From contig NZ_RBCI01000004.1 of the NCBI RefSeq assembly GCF_003628535.1, forward strand, positions 372,001 through 436,000: DNA of 64,000 nucleotides, given 5' to 3'. Positions 33,864 to 42,967 of this stretch are shown here, piece after piece (position 1 is the first letter of the stretch; each line of letters begins with the position of its first letter). The translations under genes were made by a program, and so were the position numbers. The notes under the pieces were generated by a model that saw nothing but the letters and a program-made list of their open reading frames with translations, was not told the origin of the DNA and searched no databases. Source of the DNA: Flavisolibacter nicotianae (GTDB lineage: Bacteria > Bacteroidota > Bacteroidia > Chitinophagales > Chitinophagaceae).

Positions 33864-34682
33864 TTAACGTCGTGCTGTGCCTGGCTTATAGTACTTCAAA
33901 GCTTCAGGCATCCACTTCTGGATATCGGCTATGCGCTGGTCATCTGTCGGGTGATCGCTAAGAAAGGCCGGCGGTTTTTGCGAATTCGCCTGCGCCTGTG
34001 CCATACGCTGCCAAAAAGGAATTGCTTCCTGTGGATTATAGCCCGCAAGCGCTGCCCAGATCAGCCCATAATGATCGGCTTCACTTTCATCATTGCGCGA
34101 AAACTTCAAAATGCCAAGAGTCGAACCGACACCAAAAGCCTGCAGGAAGATATTTTGTGTTTGCTGCGGCCGGCTGGAAAGCGCTACCGACAATGCACTG
34201 CCAAGTCCTTGCGCTACCATTTGTTGACTCATCCGGGCATTTCCATGTTGGAAAACAGCATGGGTAATTTCATGGCCCAGAACAATTGCCAATGCAGCCT
34301 CGTTACGGGTATAGGGGAGAAGGCCCGTATAAACAACGATTTTTCCGCCAGGCATACACCAGGCGTTAGCCTGGTTGTCTGCCACCAGATTGTATTCCCA
34401 CTTGTATCCCTGCAACTGGTCCTGAAGACCTTTGGATGCAAAATATTGGGTTACGGCGCTGGCAAGTCGTTGACCAACGCGGCGTACCATTTCCGCATCG
34501 CGGTCTCCCGATGGACTGACAACCTTGTTCTCGGATAGAAACTGCTGATATTGCTGGGCGCCCATGCTCTGCAACTCGCTTTCAGGCAGCAAATGAAGTT
34601 GTGATCTTCCGGTTATTTTGTTGGTGGAACATCCCACAACAAAAGCACCTGCTAAAAATAGGGTCAAAATTTTCCGTACCAT
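33864..34682 (-). CDS. M48-family zinc metallopeptidase, lipoprotein
   Basis: A 272-residue envelope peptidase of the LoiP/YcaL type. The start at 34682 gives a clean lipoprotein signal (LFLAGAFVVGC, Cys18); the frame is open further, but those residues look non-coding. The zinc motif HEITH is at 137-141, with the third ligand probably the Glu in ESEADHYG (about 200). Such proteins degrade misfolded outer-membrane proteins or affect assembly in Gram-negatives. It has its own terminator; the next gene upstream is plsY. Confidence 0.9.
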   Translation of the reverse strand: MVRKILTLFLAGAFVVGCSTNKITGRSQLHLLPESELQSMGAQQYQQFLSENKVVSPSGDRDAEMVRRVGQRLASAVTQYFASKGLQDQLQGYKWEYNLVADNQANAWCMPGGKIVVYTGLLPYTRNEAALAIVLGHEITHAVFQHGNARMSQQMVAQGLGSALSVALSSRPQQTQNIFLQAFGVGSTLGILKFSRNDESEADHYGLIWAALAGYNPQEAIPFWQRMAQAQANSQKPPAFLSDHPTDDQRIADIQKWMPEALKYYKPGTARR

Positions 34683-34806
34683 TTCAAAAGTTTTACGGTT
34701 AGTCAATTCAATGATTATACCAAAACAAATAGAAATCCGGTTAGCAGACTCTACAGGAACTGTTAAATGGAGCGAATTACAATATGAAATCAACCATGAA
34801 GAATCC

Positions 34807-35466
34807 CTAGTCGTTTTCCTTTTCGGATTTTTGACGACGACGGTCGCGGTGCTTTAAAATCGGGAGGCGGTTTTCATTGCCTTTAAGTATACGGCCAATG
34901 TTTTTCTGGTGTGTTAAAATCACCAATAAAGCCACGACGATAGCGAAAACCCGGTAAAGTGTTTCCGGCTCATTGAAGATAAAAAGAATAAAAACCGGGA
35001 AAGCAAGACTGGCGAGGATTGAACTCAATGATACCCACCGGGTGGCATAAAGCACAAGAATAAAAATGCCCACACAACAAATGGCGACATTCGGTTGAAT
35101 GCCCAACACCATTCCAAATAAGGAGGCAACACCCTTTCCGCCACGGAACTCAGCCCAGACAGGAAAAATATGCCCCACTACTGCGGCTAGTCCCAGACCC
35201 AATTGCATGTTCACAAGGTAAAAATCACCGTGGACTTCGTAAGGTAAAAAGAAGGCAAGCTTTACAGCAACCAGTGCCTTCAGCATATCCACGATCATAA
35301 CAAATGTGCCCCATTTTGCACCGAGTACACGGTAGGTATTGGTGGCGCCGGAATTCCCGCTGCCATAATCACGAATATCAATTCCAAAAAAAGCCTTACT
35401 TGTCCAAACAGCAGTTGGAATGCTGCCCATCAGATAAGCGATGACGATCAGGAAAATTTCATTCAT
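34807..35466 (-). CDS. plsY: Glycerol-3-phosphate acyltransferase, acyl-phosphate dependent
   Basis: Transfers an acyl group from acyl-phosphate to glycerol-3-phosphate, the first step of phospholipid synthesis, at the inner membrane. The 219-residue product has the PlsY motifs GSIPTA, GSGNSGATNTYRVLG and the glycine-rich loop FRGGKGVASLFG, with about five membrane segments. The C-terminus is basic (LPILKHRDRRRQKSEK). The ATG at 35466 is used; a TTG two codons earlier is unlikely. It needs PlsX, which is not in the window. Confidence 0.94.
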   Translation of the reverse strand: MNEIFLIVIAYLMGSIPTAVWTSKAFFGIDIRDYGSGNSGATNTYRVLGAKWGTFVMIVDMLKALVAVKLAFFLPYEVHGDFYLVNMQLGLGLAAVVGHIFPVWAEFRGGKGVASLFGMVLGIQPNVAICCVGIFILVLYATRWVSLSSILASLAFPVFILFIFNEPETLYRVFAIVVALLVILTHQKNIGRILKGNENRLPILKHRDRRRQKSEKEND

Positions 35467-35534
35467 GTGCAAAAGGAATTGGAAGGCAAAGATAATTAAT
35501 CAGGTGGTGTTTTCATGTTAATTTAAGTCACCTG

Positions 35535-36341
35535 TCACCTGATGTTAACAAACAACAGCGACACCCAGCCGCCCCGCTCTCCTCTTTTCTGCAACTGCAG
35601 ACCAAATTGTTCAGTCGCTTTTGTAATGTCGTTTTCATCGGCCGCCAGTAAACCACTGAACAACACCAAACCGTTTTTCTTGATGATAGCGGCCAACTGT
35701 TCCATGTAACCCAAAATCACATTTCGGTTGATATTGGCCAGGATGATATCGAATGTCTCTTTGGGCAGGTTAGAAGACAACGAAACAGAAATTTTGCTGC
35801 AGCCATTCCGTTCGAAATTCTCTTTTGCATTTTCAATACTCCAGTCGTCCACATCAATGGCTGTTACCTTTGCGGCACCCAGCTTTTCGGCGAGTATAGA
35901 AAGGATGCCCGTTCCTGTACCGAAGTCAAAAACAGATTTGTCACGGAAATCGAGATCTCGCATCTGCTGCATCATCATGTAGGTCGTCGCATGATGACCG
36001 GTGCCAAAGCTCATTTTGGGAGTGATAATGATCTCGTGTTGCACCTTGACGATCGGGTCATGAAAATGGGCACGAACGGCGCAGAAATCCTCCACCACAA
36101 CCGGTTGAAAATTTTGTTCCCACACCGCGTTCCAGTTTTGCTCCGCCACTTCGGATACGTTGAATTGGTATCCTTCCAAGATTTTTAAAATATCGTCCTG
36201 GTCAAAATCGATGGCTTCAAAATAGGCCTTTAGCTTTTCGTCTGTTTGCTCGAAACCGGTTGGATGAAAATCATCCAGCAAGGCAATTAATTCTTCTTGC
36301 TGGTAGTCATTGGCGATGATATCGATTTGCACGTGCTTCAT
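35535..36341 (-). CDS. prmA: Ribosomal protein L11 methyltransferase
   Basis: Trimethylates ribosomal protein L11 with S-adenosylmethionine. The 268-residue product has an N-terminal substrate-recognition domain and a class I methyltransferase fold from about 130: FGTGHHATTYMM, FDFGTGTGILSILAEKLGA (SAM loop), AIDVDDWSIENAKEN and ILANINRNV in place of the NPPY-like motif. Length agrees with the family. It lies immediately after pnp (56-bp gap) on the same strand but across a terminator. Confidence 0.93.
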   Translation of the reverse strand: MKHVQIDIIANDYQQEELIALLDDFHPTGFEQTDEKLKAYFEAIDFDQDDILKILEGYQFNVSEVAEQNWNAVWEQNFQPVVVEDFCAVRAHFHDPIVKVQHEIIITPKMSFGTGHHATTYMMMQQMRDLDFRDKSVFDFGTGTGILSILAEKLGAAKVTAIDVDDWSIENAKENFERNGCSKISVSLSSNLPKETFDIILANINRNVILGYMEQLAAIIKKNGLVLFSGLLAADENDITKATEQFGLQLQKRGERGGWVSLLFVNIR

Positions 36342-36356
36342 GATGCAAAAATAAAA

Positions 36357-36376
36357 AGGCTGTCTTGCGACAGCCT
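36357..36376 (-). terminator. Terminator of pnp
   Basis: 8-bp stem AGGCTGTC-TTGC-GACAGCCT (36357-36376). Read leftwards it is followed by TTTTTATTTTTG. Confidence 0.82.
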
Positions 36377-36397
36377 GTAAAGTTTTATTGTTTGTGA

Positions 36398-38677
36398 TTA
36401 CAGGTTTTCCTGTTCCGGGTTTTCCTGCGGCCGTTGTTCACGGTTGTCATCCCTTCGCTGGCCATTGCCACCCTGGTTACGTTCAAGGCGAGGTCTGTCG
36501 CGGTTCTCGCGACCTTCTCTTTCTCCACCACCCTGCTGACCTTCGGGTTTGGGCAACAACACTTTCCTGGACAATTTGAACTTACCAGTTTTCGGATCGG
36601 TGCCTGTCAGTTTCACTTTTACCTTGTCGCCTTCGTTCAGAACACCTTCCAGCGTGTCAAGTCGCTTCCAACTAACTTCTGAAATGTGCAGCAAACCTTG
36701 TTTGCCAGGCAGGAACTCAACAAAAGCGCCATAGGGCATGATCGACTTAACAGTCGCTTCGTATTCGTCGCCGACGGTCGGAACAGAAACGATGCCTTTT
36801 ACCCAGTTGTGTGCTTTCTCAACTTTTTCTTTGTCGGTACCAAAGATGCTGACCTCACCCATGTTGTTCTTTTCTTCGATGTTGATGGTCGTACCGGTCT
36901 CACGCTGGATCTCCTGGATCACTTTACCACCAGGTCCGATTACCGCACCAATGAACTCACGGTCGATAAACATCTTCACCATGCGAGGTGCATGCGGCTT
37001 CACTTCGCTGCGGGCTTGGGCGATGCAGTTATACATGGCATCCAGGATGTGCATCCGACCACGGCGGGCTTGCTCCAGTGCATTGCGCATGATCTCCATG
37101 CTAAGACCGTCGACTTTGATATCCATCTGGATACCGCAGATCCCTTCTCTTGTACCGGTAACTTTAAAATCCATATCACCCAGGTGATCTTCGTCACCAA
37201 GGATGTCGGTCAGTACGGCGTACTTTCCTTCCTGGGTAATTAAGCCCATGGCCACACCGGCAACGTGTTTTGGAACAGGCACACCTGCGTCCATTAGGGC
37301 AAGCGAACCGGCGCAAACGGTCGCCATCGAAGATGAGCCATTGCTTTCCAACACATCACTTACCACCCGAACAGTATAGGGATACTCGTCGTTCGGCATC
37401 ATCTGCTTCAGGGAACGCTCAGCCAGTTTTCCGTGACCGATTTCGCGGCGGCTGGCGCCACGTAAAAACTTCACCTCGCCGGTTGAGAATGGCGGGAAAT
37501 TATAGTGCAGGTAAAATTTCGAATCAAAGGATTTGCCGGCTGTTTCTACAAGCAGTTCATCCAGCGGCGTACCGAGGGTTACAGTCGTTAAGGACTGCGT
37601 TTCTCCTCTCGTAAACAAGGATGCACCGTGCGGCGTTGGCAATACATCCACTTCCATGTCCAGCGGACGGATATCTTCCAGGCCACGTCCGTCAAGGCGA
37701 ACACGATCGTTCAGGATCATATCCCGGACAACGTCGTACTGCAGATCGGCCAGGTATTTTTTTACCAGCTTTTCTGTTTCCGTCGCAACTTTTTCACCTT
37801 CCGGCAGGTTTTCGTCTTTTGCCAGTGCTGCCAGAATTTCTTCAGAAATGGCCTTATACGCATCTTTCCTTTCCTGCTTGGGCAAATTGCCTTTCGACAA
37901 TTGCTTCATCTTCTCGGTACCCAACTCGTAAACGCGTTTTTGAATGGCTTCATTCGTTACGGGTTTCGGATAGTCACGCTTGGTAGTTACTCCCACCATC
38001 TCCCGCAGTTCATGCTGCGCTTTGATCTGGATGCGAATGGCCTCATGCGCTACTTCCAGGGCTCTTACCAGGTCATCTTCGCTGCACTCTTTTGCTTCAC
38101 CTTCCACCATCATGATATTATCCTGGGTGGCGGCGATAATGAAATCGAGTTCAGCGCTTTCAATTTCATTGCGGGTCGGATTGATTTTGAATTCACCATT
38201 GATCTTACAAACCCTGACCTCGGAAATCACTTCTTTAATGGGAATGTCCGAAACAGCCAGGGCAGCCGAGGCGGCCAAACAGGCCATGGCATCGGGCAAT
38301 ATTTGTTCGTCGGATGAAATGAGGGTCACAATGACCTGCACTTCGCATAAATAATCTTCGGGGAAAAGTGGACGTAAGGCGCGGTCAATTAAGCGGGAAA
38401 TCAAAATTTCGGATTCACTCAAGCGACCTTCCCGTTTGAAAAACGAACCGGGAATGCGGCCGGCAGCCGCCATTTTTTCCATGTAATCAACGCTCAATGG
38501 AAAAAAATCCTGTCCTTCTTTCGGCTCCCTTGTTGCAACTACCGTTGCCAATAAAATGCTGTTGCCCATGCGCACCGTGACGGCACCATCGGCCTGGCGG
38601 GCCAGTCGACCGGTTTCAATGGTCACTTCGCGGCCGTCGCCTAAATCGAATGTTTTGGAGAATTTTTGCGTCAACAT
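36398..38677 (-). CDS. pnp: Polyribonucleotide nucleotidyltransferase (PNPase)
   Basis: Phosphorolytic 3'-5' exoribonuclease of the degradosome. The 759-residue product has RNase PH domain 1 (1-145), a helical linker, the catalytic RNase PH domain 2 (about 310-540, FPPFSTGEV, GDEDHLGDMDFKVTGT), a KH domain (about 555-615, VIGPGGKVIQEI) and an S1 domain (about 620-690). It ends in an unusual tail of about 50 residues rich in Arg, Gly, Glu and Gln (GGEREGRENRDRPRLER), likely disordered and RNA- or protein-binding. The start is the ATG at 38677. It is the gene after rpsO, with a terminator in between. Confidence 0.96.
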   Translation of the reverse strand: MLTQKFSKTFDLGDGREVTIETGRLARQADGAVTVRMGNSILLATVVATREPKEGQDFFPLSVDYMEKMAAAGRIPGSFFKREGRLSESEILISRLIDRALRPLFPEDYLCEVQVIVTLISSDEQILPDAMACLAASAALAVSDIPIKEVISEVRVCKINGEFKINPTRNEIESAELDFIIAATQDNIMMVEGEAKECSEDDLVRALEVAHEAIRIQIKAQHELREMVGVTTKRDYPKPVTNEAIQKRVYELGTEKMKQLSKGNLPKQERKDAYKAISEEILAALAKDENLPEGEKVATETEKLVKKYLADLQYDVVRDMILNDRVRLDGRGLEDIRPLDMEVDVLPTPHGASLFTRGETQSLTTVTLGTPLDELLVETAGKSFDSKFYLHYNFPPFSTGEVKFLRGASRREIGHGKLAERSLKQMMPNDEYPYTVRVVSDVLESNGSSSMATVCAGSLALMDAGVPVPKHVAGVAMGLITQEGKYAVLTDILGDEDHLGDMDFKVTGTREGICGIQMDIKVDGLSMEIMRNALEQARRGRMHILDAMYNCIAQARSEVKPHAPRMVKMFIDREFIGAVIGPGGKVIQEIQRETGTTINIEEKNNMGEVSIFGTDKEKVEKAHNWVKGIVSVPTVGDEYEATVKSIMPYGAFVEFLPGKQGLLHISEVSWKRLDTLEGVLNEGDKVKVKLTGTDPKTGKFKLSRKVLLPKPEGQQGGGEREGRENRDRPRLERNQGGNGQRRDDNREQRPQENPEQENL

Positions 38678-38779
38678 GTTTGTTGAAGTTTGGTGTTTGT
38701 CGCCTGGAGGCAAGACTCTCCGGAACGCAAACAGATGAAGTAAGGGTTGGTAAGAAAAATAAGCACGTAAAGCAAAAAG

Positions 38780-38799
38780 CCCTTCCGGTTGCGGAAGGG
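38780..38799 (-). terminator. Terminator between rpsO and pnp
   Basis: 8-bp stem CCCTTCCG-GTTG-CGGAAGGG (38780-38799), followed leftwards by CTTTTTGC. As pnp lies just beyond, partial read-through, as in E. coli rpsO-pnp, is conceivable. Confidence 0.75.
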
Positions 38800-38818
38800 T
38801 TTCTGCTGAATATGCTGC

Positions 38819-39088
38819 TTATTTCCTGATACCTAATTTTTCAATCAACTGGCGGTAACCTTGCAGGTTGTGCTTCTGCAGGTAATTGAGCAAGCGGCGG
38901 CGTTTACCAACCAATTGCATGAGACCACGATGGGTGGAGAAATCTTTTTTGTTCTGCTGCAGGTGTGCAGAGATTTGAGAGATACGTTCAGTCAAAAGAG
39001 CAATCTGACCTTCAATTGAACCGGTGTTTGTTGCGGCTCCACCAAACTGTGTAAAAATGCTCGCTTTTTTTTCTTTGGCTAATGACAT
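38819..39088 (-). CDS. rpsO: 30S ribosomal protein S15
   Basis: Primary 16S rRNA-binding protein of the small subunit. 89 residues, the usual length, with the family signatures TGSIEGQIALLTERI and THRGLMQLVGKRRRLLNYL. The start at 39088 (MSLAKEKKASIF) is conventional; an in-frame codon 7 earlier is not used. The gene is preceded by a promoter with a TAnnTTTG element and a hairpin in the leader, and followed by pnp. Confidence 0.97.
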   Translation of the reverse strand: MSLAKEKKASIFTQFGGAATNTGSIEGQIALLTERISQISAHLQQNKKDFSTHRGLMQLVGKRRRLLNYLQKHNLQGYRQLIEKLGIRK

Positions 39089-39104
39089 CGTTAACAATTT
39101 TGTA

Positions 39105-39123
39105 GGCATCCCGGTTGGATGCC
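39105..39123 (-). promoter_or_regulatory. Hairpin in the rpsO leader
   Basis: GGCATCC-CGGTT-GGATGCC, a 7-bp perfect stem, lies 17 bases upstream of the rpsO start. It is a possible S15 autoregulation element, as is known in several phyla with unrelated structures. Confidence 0.45.
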
Positions 39124-39150
39124 GGTTTTTTGTTTTACTTATTTTGGCGG

Positions 39151-39181
39151 CAAAAGTAAGGCATCAGGAGGAAACGGCAAT
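39151..39181 (-). promoter_or_regulatory. Promoter of rpsO (Bacteroidota type)
   Basis: Read leftwards: ATTG (39178-39181), 19 bases, then TACTTTTG (39151-39158), matching the TTTG/TAnnTTTG consensus except for one base in the upstream element. Confidence 0.5.
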
Positions 39182-39377
39182 GAACTTGGTCCGTCTTTTT
39201 GAAATGTTAAATCAGGCTTAACAACTTTAGTGTCTTTCAGTTAGGTTGGCGAGGCCAAATTGAATAATCTGCTGGTATTTTTTTACAGCGCAGTAAACAA
39301 CTGGCGATTGCCCGCAATCTTGCTATTGCTGTAATTGATGATTTATTTGCCGGCCATTCCTCTTTTACCTTTATAGC

Positions 39378-40130
39378 ATGCCCAAACCTTTTCTTACGGC
39401 CGAATGGCAAAACCTGATTCTGGCGAATTATGCGGTTGATCCGGAAATTCTGAAACCTTACCTGCCCTGCAGAACTGAACTGGACAGTTTCGGGGACACG
39501 CATTATGTGAGCCTTGTGGGCTTCTTGTTCGCAAATACCAAAGTACGCGGCCTCCCGATCCCGCTTCACCGCACGTTCGAAGAAGTGAACCTTCGGTTTT
39601 ATGTCCGTTTCAAAGAAAACGGTGGCTGGAAAAGAGGGGTAGTTTTCATCAAAGAAATCGTACCCAGACGGGCCATCGCTTTTGTGGCCAATACTTTCTA
39701 TGGCGAAACGTACGCAACCCATCGCATGAAGCACGAATGGAAAATGACCAACGAAGGATTTGAAGTAAAGTATGAATGGGAAGTAAGGCGGGAGTGGAAT
39801 TTTTTAAAGGTTGTCGCGGAAAAAATGGCTACGCCGATTCTGCAAGGTTCCGAAGCAGAATTCATTACCGAACATTACTGGGGCTACACGCAGGTTAATC
39901 CAAATTGCGCAGGTACTTACGAGGTGGCGCATCCGAAATGGAAGGTGTACAACGTTACCGACTATGCAGTAAACTGCGATGCCGAAATGCTGTATGGACG
40001 GCCGTTTGCCGAGGCGTTGGCCCGAAAACCTGTCAGCGTTTTCCTGGCGGACGGCTCTCCGGTCTCTGTTATGAAGGGCACGAAAATTTTTGCAACCGTA
40101 TCTTCATCAAAACTTCCAAAGGTTGGATAA
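39378..40130 (+). CDS. DUF2071 (YqjF) family protein
   Basis: A 250-residue soluble protein of the DUF2071 family, which has the acetoacetate-decarboxylase-like fold. Motifs: LTAEWQNLILANYAVDPEILKPYLP at the N-terminus and HTHYVSLVGFLF-like GDTHYVSLVGFLF near 38-50. Function unknown. Its last 8 bases overlap the next gene (TTG start at 40123), so the two are translationally coupled and may act on the same pathway. Confidence 0.85.
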   Translation: MPKPFLTAEWQNLILANYAVDPEILKPYLPCRTELDSFGDTHYVSLVGFLFANTKVRGLPIPLHRTFEEVNLRFYVRFKENGGWKRGVVFIKEIVPRRAIAFVANTFYGETYATHRMKHEWKMTNEGFEVKYEWEVRREWNFLKVVAEKMATPILQGSEAEFITEHYWGYTQVNPNCAGTYEVAHPKWKVYNVTDYAVNCDAEMLYGRPFAEALARKPVSVFLADGSPVSVMKGTKIFATVSSSKLPKVG

Positions 40131-41112
40131 ACAGTATCCCATTATCATCATTGGCGGCGGCCCCATTGGCCTTGCCTGTGCACTTGAAGCAAAAAAAGCC
40201 GGTATCGACTACCTGATTTTAGAAAAAGGCCCGCTGGCGAACTCCCTGTACAATTACCCGGTGAACATGACCTTTTTTTCCACGTCCGAGCGACTGGAAA
40301 TTGGCGGTGTGCCGTTTATTTCCAACAACCCCAAACCTCGACGAACCGAGGCCCTGGAATATTACCGACGGGTAGCGCAGGATAACAAGGTTCACATCCA
40401 CCTTTTCGAAAAGGTCACGGAGGTTTCCAGGTACGAAGAAGATGAAACGACCCGGTTTCGTGTTAAAACCAACAAAGGATTCTATTCAGCCGGCAGCCTT
40501 ATTGTTGCCACCGGTTTTTACGACATCCCCTATCTCCTCAACATACCCGGCGAGGAATTGCCGAAAGTCAAACACTACTACGACGATCCGCATTATTATG
40601 CCTTTCAAAAAGTGGCCGTGATTGGCGCCCAAAATTCAGCCGTCGACGCCGCTCTGGAAACCTGGCGCAAAGGGGCCGATGTCACAATGATTGTTCGCGG
40701 ACCGGAAATTGGCAAACGGGTGAAATACTGGGTACGGCCCGACATTGACAACCGCATCGCCGAAGGCTCGATCAAAGCCTACTTTAATTCAATGGTTACG
40801 GAGATCCGGGATAAAGAAATCGTGGTACAGACCCCGGAGGGCAACCTTATCCTGGAAAACGACTGGGTGCTCTCCCTTACCGGCTACCAGCCTAACCTTC
40901 CTTTCCTCCAGAATATGGGAATTGAATTAAGCCCGGATGAGGTACGCAAGCCTACGTATAGCGAAGACACACACGAAACCAACGTACCGGGCATCTACCT
41001 AGCCGGCGTAATTTGCGGGGGCATGAACACCCACCGGCTTTTTATTGAAAATTCAAGAGAACATGCCGAAAAGATCGTAGCTGATATCGCACAAAAAATC
41101 AGGCAGGATTGA
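40123..41112 (+). CDS. ypdA: YpdA-type putative bacillithiol disulfide reductase
   Basis: A flavoprotein of the pyridine nucleotide-disulfide reductase superfamily without the CxxC of classical members. FAD-binding GGGPIG lies at 11-16, LEKG near 35, and a second dinucleotide site VIGAQNSA at about 166-173. YpdA-type enzymes use NADPH to reduce oxidised bacillithiol, in Bacillales and in some Bacteroidota. The start TTG at 40123 is preferred: it overlaps the stop of the DUF2071 gene and places the first strand as in the family. The TTG at 40090 would add an 11-residue extension. The 3' end overlaps the convergent desaturase gene by 14 bp. Confidence 0.9.
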   Translation: MDKQYPIIIIGGGPIGLACALEAKKAGIDYLILEKGPLANSLYNYPVNMTFFSTSERLEIGGVPFISNNPKPRRTEALEYYRRVAQDNKVHIHLFEKVTEVSRYEEDETTRFRVKTNKGFYSAGSLIVATGFYDIPYLLNIPGEELPKVKHYYDDPHYYAFQKVAVIGAQNSAVDAALETWRKGADVTMIVRGPEIGKRVKYWVRPDIDNRIAEGSIKAYFNSMVTEIRDKEIVVQTPEGNLILENDWVLSLTGYQPNLPFLQNMGIELSPDEVRKPTYSEDTHETNVPGIYLAGVICGGMNTHRLFIENSREHAEKIVADIAQKIRQD

Positions 41113-41833
41113 TAATCCGTATCACTTTCAAGCGGTTAAGCAAACGGATCACCGGATACACAGGATCAAATTCGCCTCTCTTCGCGGCAAAATTGCTGCG
41201 GCTTGGATACTTGTGATGGTTGTTGTGATACCCTTCTCCCAGCATTAAAAGATCAAGCTTGAAAAGGTTTTTCGATGTATTGTCGGTGGGAAAATTGGTA
41301 TCACCGTATTTGTGCGCAAACCAGTTGATGATCACACCATGGATCGGCCCCATCAAAATGTGCACGGGGATTAACAGATACCACCATGCCGAAGGTGCAA
41401 AAGCGACATAAAACCAGGTGTAAGCCGCCGACCAAAGGATGCGGGAATACCAGGTATTTCCCCACCAGTCGAGCCAGTTTACCTGCGGAACGTTTTTTAA
41501 AAAACGCTCCTCCAGCGGAACGCGATTTTTCATGATCTGCACATAGGTCACCGATGTCCGCCACATCATACTGACCACGTTTTTGTCAAAAGAAGGCGAA
41601 TGGGGATCATGTTCTGTGTCGGTATACGCATGATGAATGCGATGCAGAATAGCATACACCCTGGGACTCATATACGAAGAGCCCTGCATGACATAGGAAT
41701 AGCCGAAGAAAAAACGTTCCCATCCGCTACTCATGGTAAACGCCCGGTGCGCAGCATAGCGATGGTGGAAAAACGTTTGGGCAAACAGCGACAGGTACCA
41801 GTGTAAAATGAAAAATACGAGAATTGCGATCAT
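41099..41833 (-). CDS. Membrane fatty-acid (acyl-CoA type) desaturase
   Basis: Introduces a double bond into acyl chains using a di-iron centre. The 244-residue product has the three histidine clusters: HHRYAAHR (about 22-30), HRIHHAYTD (about 64-72) and EGYHNNHHKYP (about 199-210), within a four-helix membrane scaffold. It is shorter than eukaryotic delta-9 desaturases and lacks a fused cytochrome b5. The substrate position is not inferable. The gene ends inside the last codons of ypdA on the other strand. Confidence 0.92.
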   Translation of the reverse strand: MIAILVFFILHWYLSLFAQTFFHHRYAAHRAFTMSSGWERFFFGYSYVMQGSSYMSPRVYAILHRIHHAYTDTEHDPHSPSFDKNVVSMMWRTSVTYVQIMKNRVPLEERFLKNVPQVNWLDWWGNTWYSRILWSAAYTWFYVAFAPSAWWYLLIPVHILMGPIHGVIINWFAHKYGDTNFPTDNTSKNLFKLDLLMLGEGYHNNHHKYPSRSNFAAKRGEFDPVYPVIRLLNRLKVIRIINPA

Positions 41834-41972
41834 GTTAAAACGTTGATGCGGGAACAGGCTAAAAGACTTTAAAACTTTAGTCCATCGCCGATCTTTGGTT
41901 TACAGAAAGCGCAAAAATAGGTAGGAACAGATACAACTTGCACTGTTGCGACGAGTAAAATCCGGAAAAAAC

Positions 41973-42245
41973 TTAGTCTTCGGCTTTATTGCTGACCAGC
42001 GAAAGCTTGGCAAAGTCGGTTCCACTGAAAATTTTGGCCAAATTAATATTCTGGGTCTTGCTGTATTCGACCAGGTGAGTCTGGGTGACAATACGCCAAA
42101 AATTCTTTTCCTTCAGCTCATTGTAGTCTTTGCCTTTCACAATCAAACCACGGACAGGGTTGCGTTTCTTCATTTCAAAGCGAATGATCTTGCCTTGCGG
42201 AACGGTTTCCCTGTCTAAAAACTGCTGGATTTGTTCTACTGTCAT
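41973..42245 (-). CDS. Conserved small hypothetical protein
   Basis: A 90-residue soluble protein with mixed strands and helices (GKIIRFEMKKRNPVRGLIVKGKDYNELKEKNFWRIV), recalling a small SH3-like or OB-like barrel, which is inference. No motif recognised. It lies alone between the desaturase and YceI genes, and a good start at 42245 is present. Confidence is moderate because of size. Confidence 0.65.
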   Translation of the reverse strand: MTVEQIQQFLDRETVPQGKIIRFEMKKRNPVRGLIVKGKDYNELKEKNFWRIVTQTHLVEYSKTQNINLAKIFSGTDFAKLSLVSNKAED

Positions 42246-42337
42246 AGCGGGCTAAGGTAATGGTCTCGAACTGTTTTTTAAAAATTGGAACTGTTAAAAA
42301 GCAAAAGCGACGCCGGAACGCCGCTTCCAGCCTTTGT

Positions 42338-42868
42338 TTACGCTTGTTTCACCAGTTGAATTTCGCAATGAATGCGGATGTCATCGCTTACAACAACCTG
42401 GCCCGCTTCCGTAACCGCATTCCAGGTCAGACCAAACTCCTTCCGGCTGATTTTACCGCTAACAGTAAATCCAGCTTTGGTTTGGCCATAAGGGTCTACC
42501 ACGATCCCGCCAAATTCAACGATCACTGTTACGGGTTTCGTTGTGCCGCGGATCGAAAGGTCGCCTGCCAGCGTGCCTTCTTCGCCATCTGTTTTGTAGT
42601 TGCGGCCTGTAAATTTCAACTGGCCAAAATTCTCCGCATCAAAAAAATCGGCCGATTTCAGGTGGGTATCCCGCTGCTGGTTGTTCGTATCGATGGAACC
42701 AATATCCGCCGTAAACTCAATTTTGGACGCCGTTGAGAAGTCGTCGTTTTCCGTTACCACTTCAAGGTCGAAGGATTTAAAATAACCGGTGACGGTTGTA
42801 ATCATCAAATGCTTCACTTTAAACTGCACTTCCGAGTGCGAGGGATCTACTTTCCAAGTAATTGCCAT
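42338..42868 (-). CDS. YceI-family lipid-binding-like protein
   Basis: A 176-residue lipocalin-like beta-barrel protein of the YceI family. Begins MAITWKVDPSHSEVQFKVKHLM, with RDTHLKSADFFDAENF and GKISRKEFGLTWN as the standard motifs. Members bind isoprenoids or amphiphiles. No signal peptide is visible, so this copy is cytoplasmic, unlike E. coli YceI. Single gene. Confidence 0.92.
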   Translation of the reverse strand: MAITWKVDPSHSEVQFKVKHLMITTVTGYFKSFDLEVVTENDDFSTASKIEFTADIGSIDTNNQQRDTHLKSADFFDAENFGQLKFTGRNYKTDGEEGTLAGDLSIRGTTKPVTVIVEFGGIVVDPYGQTKAGFTVSGKISRKEFGLTWNAVTEAGQVVVSDDIRIHCEIQLVKQA

Positions 42869-42967
42869 AACGTAAGTTTAATTGTCAAATCTACTCAATG
42901 TTTAAACATTGATAAAATATTTTCCAGACTCCATGTGATATTGTACAATTGACTTGACCCTTTCTGG

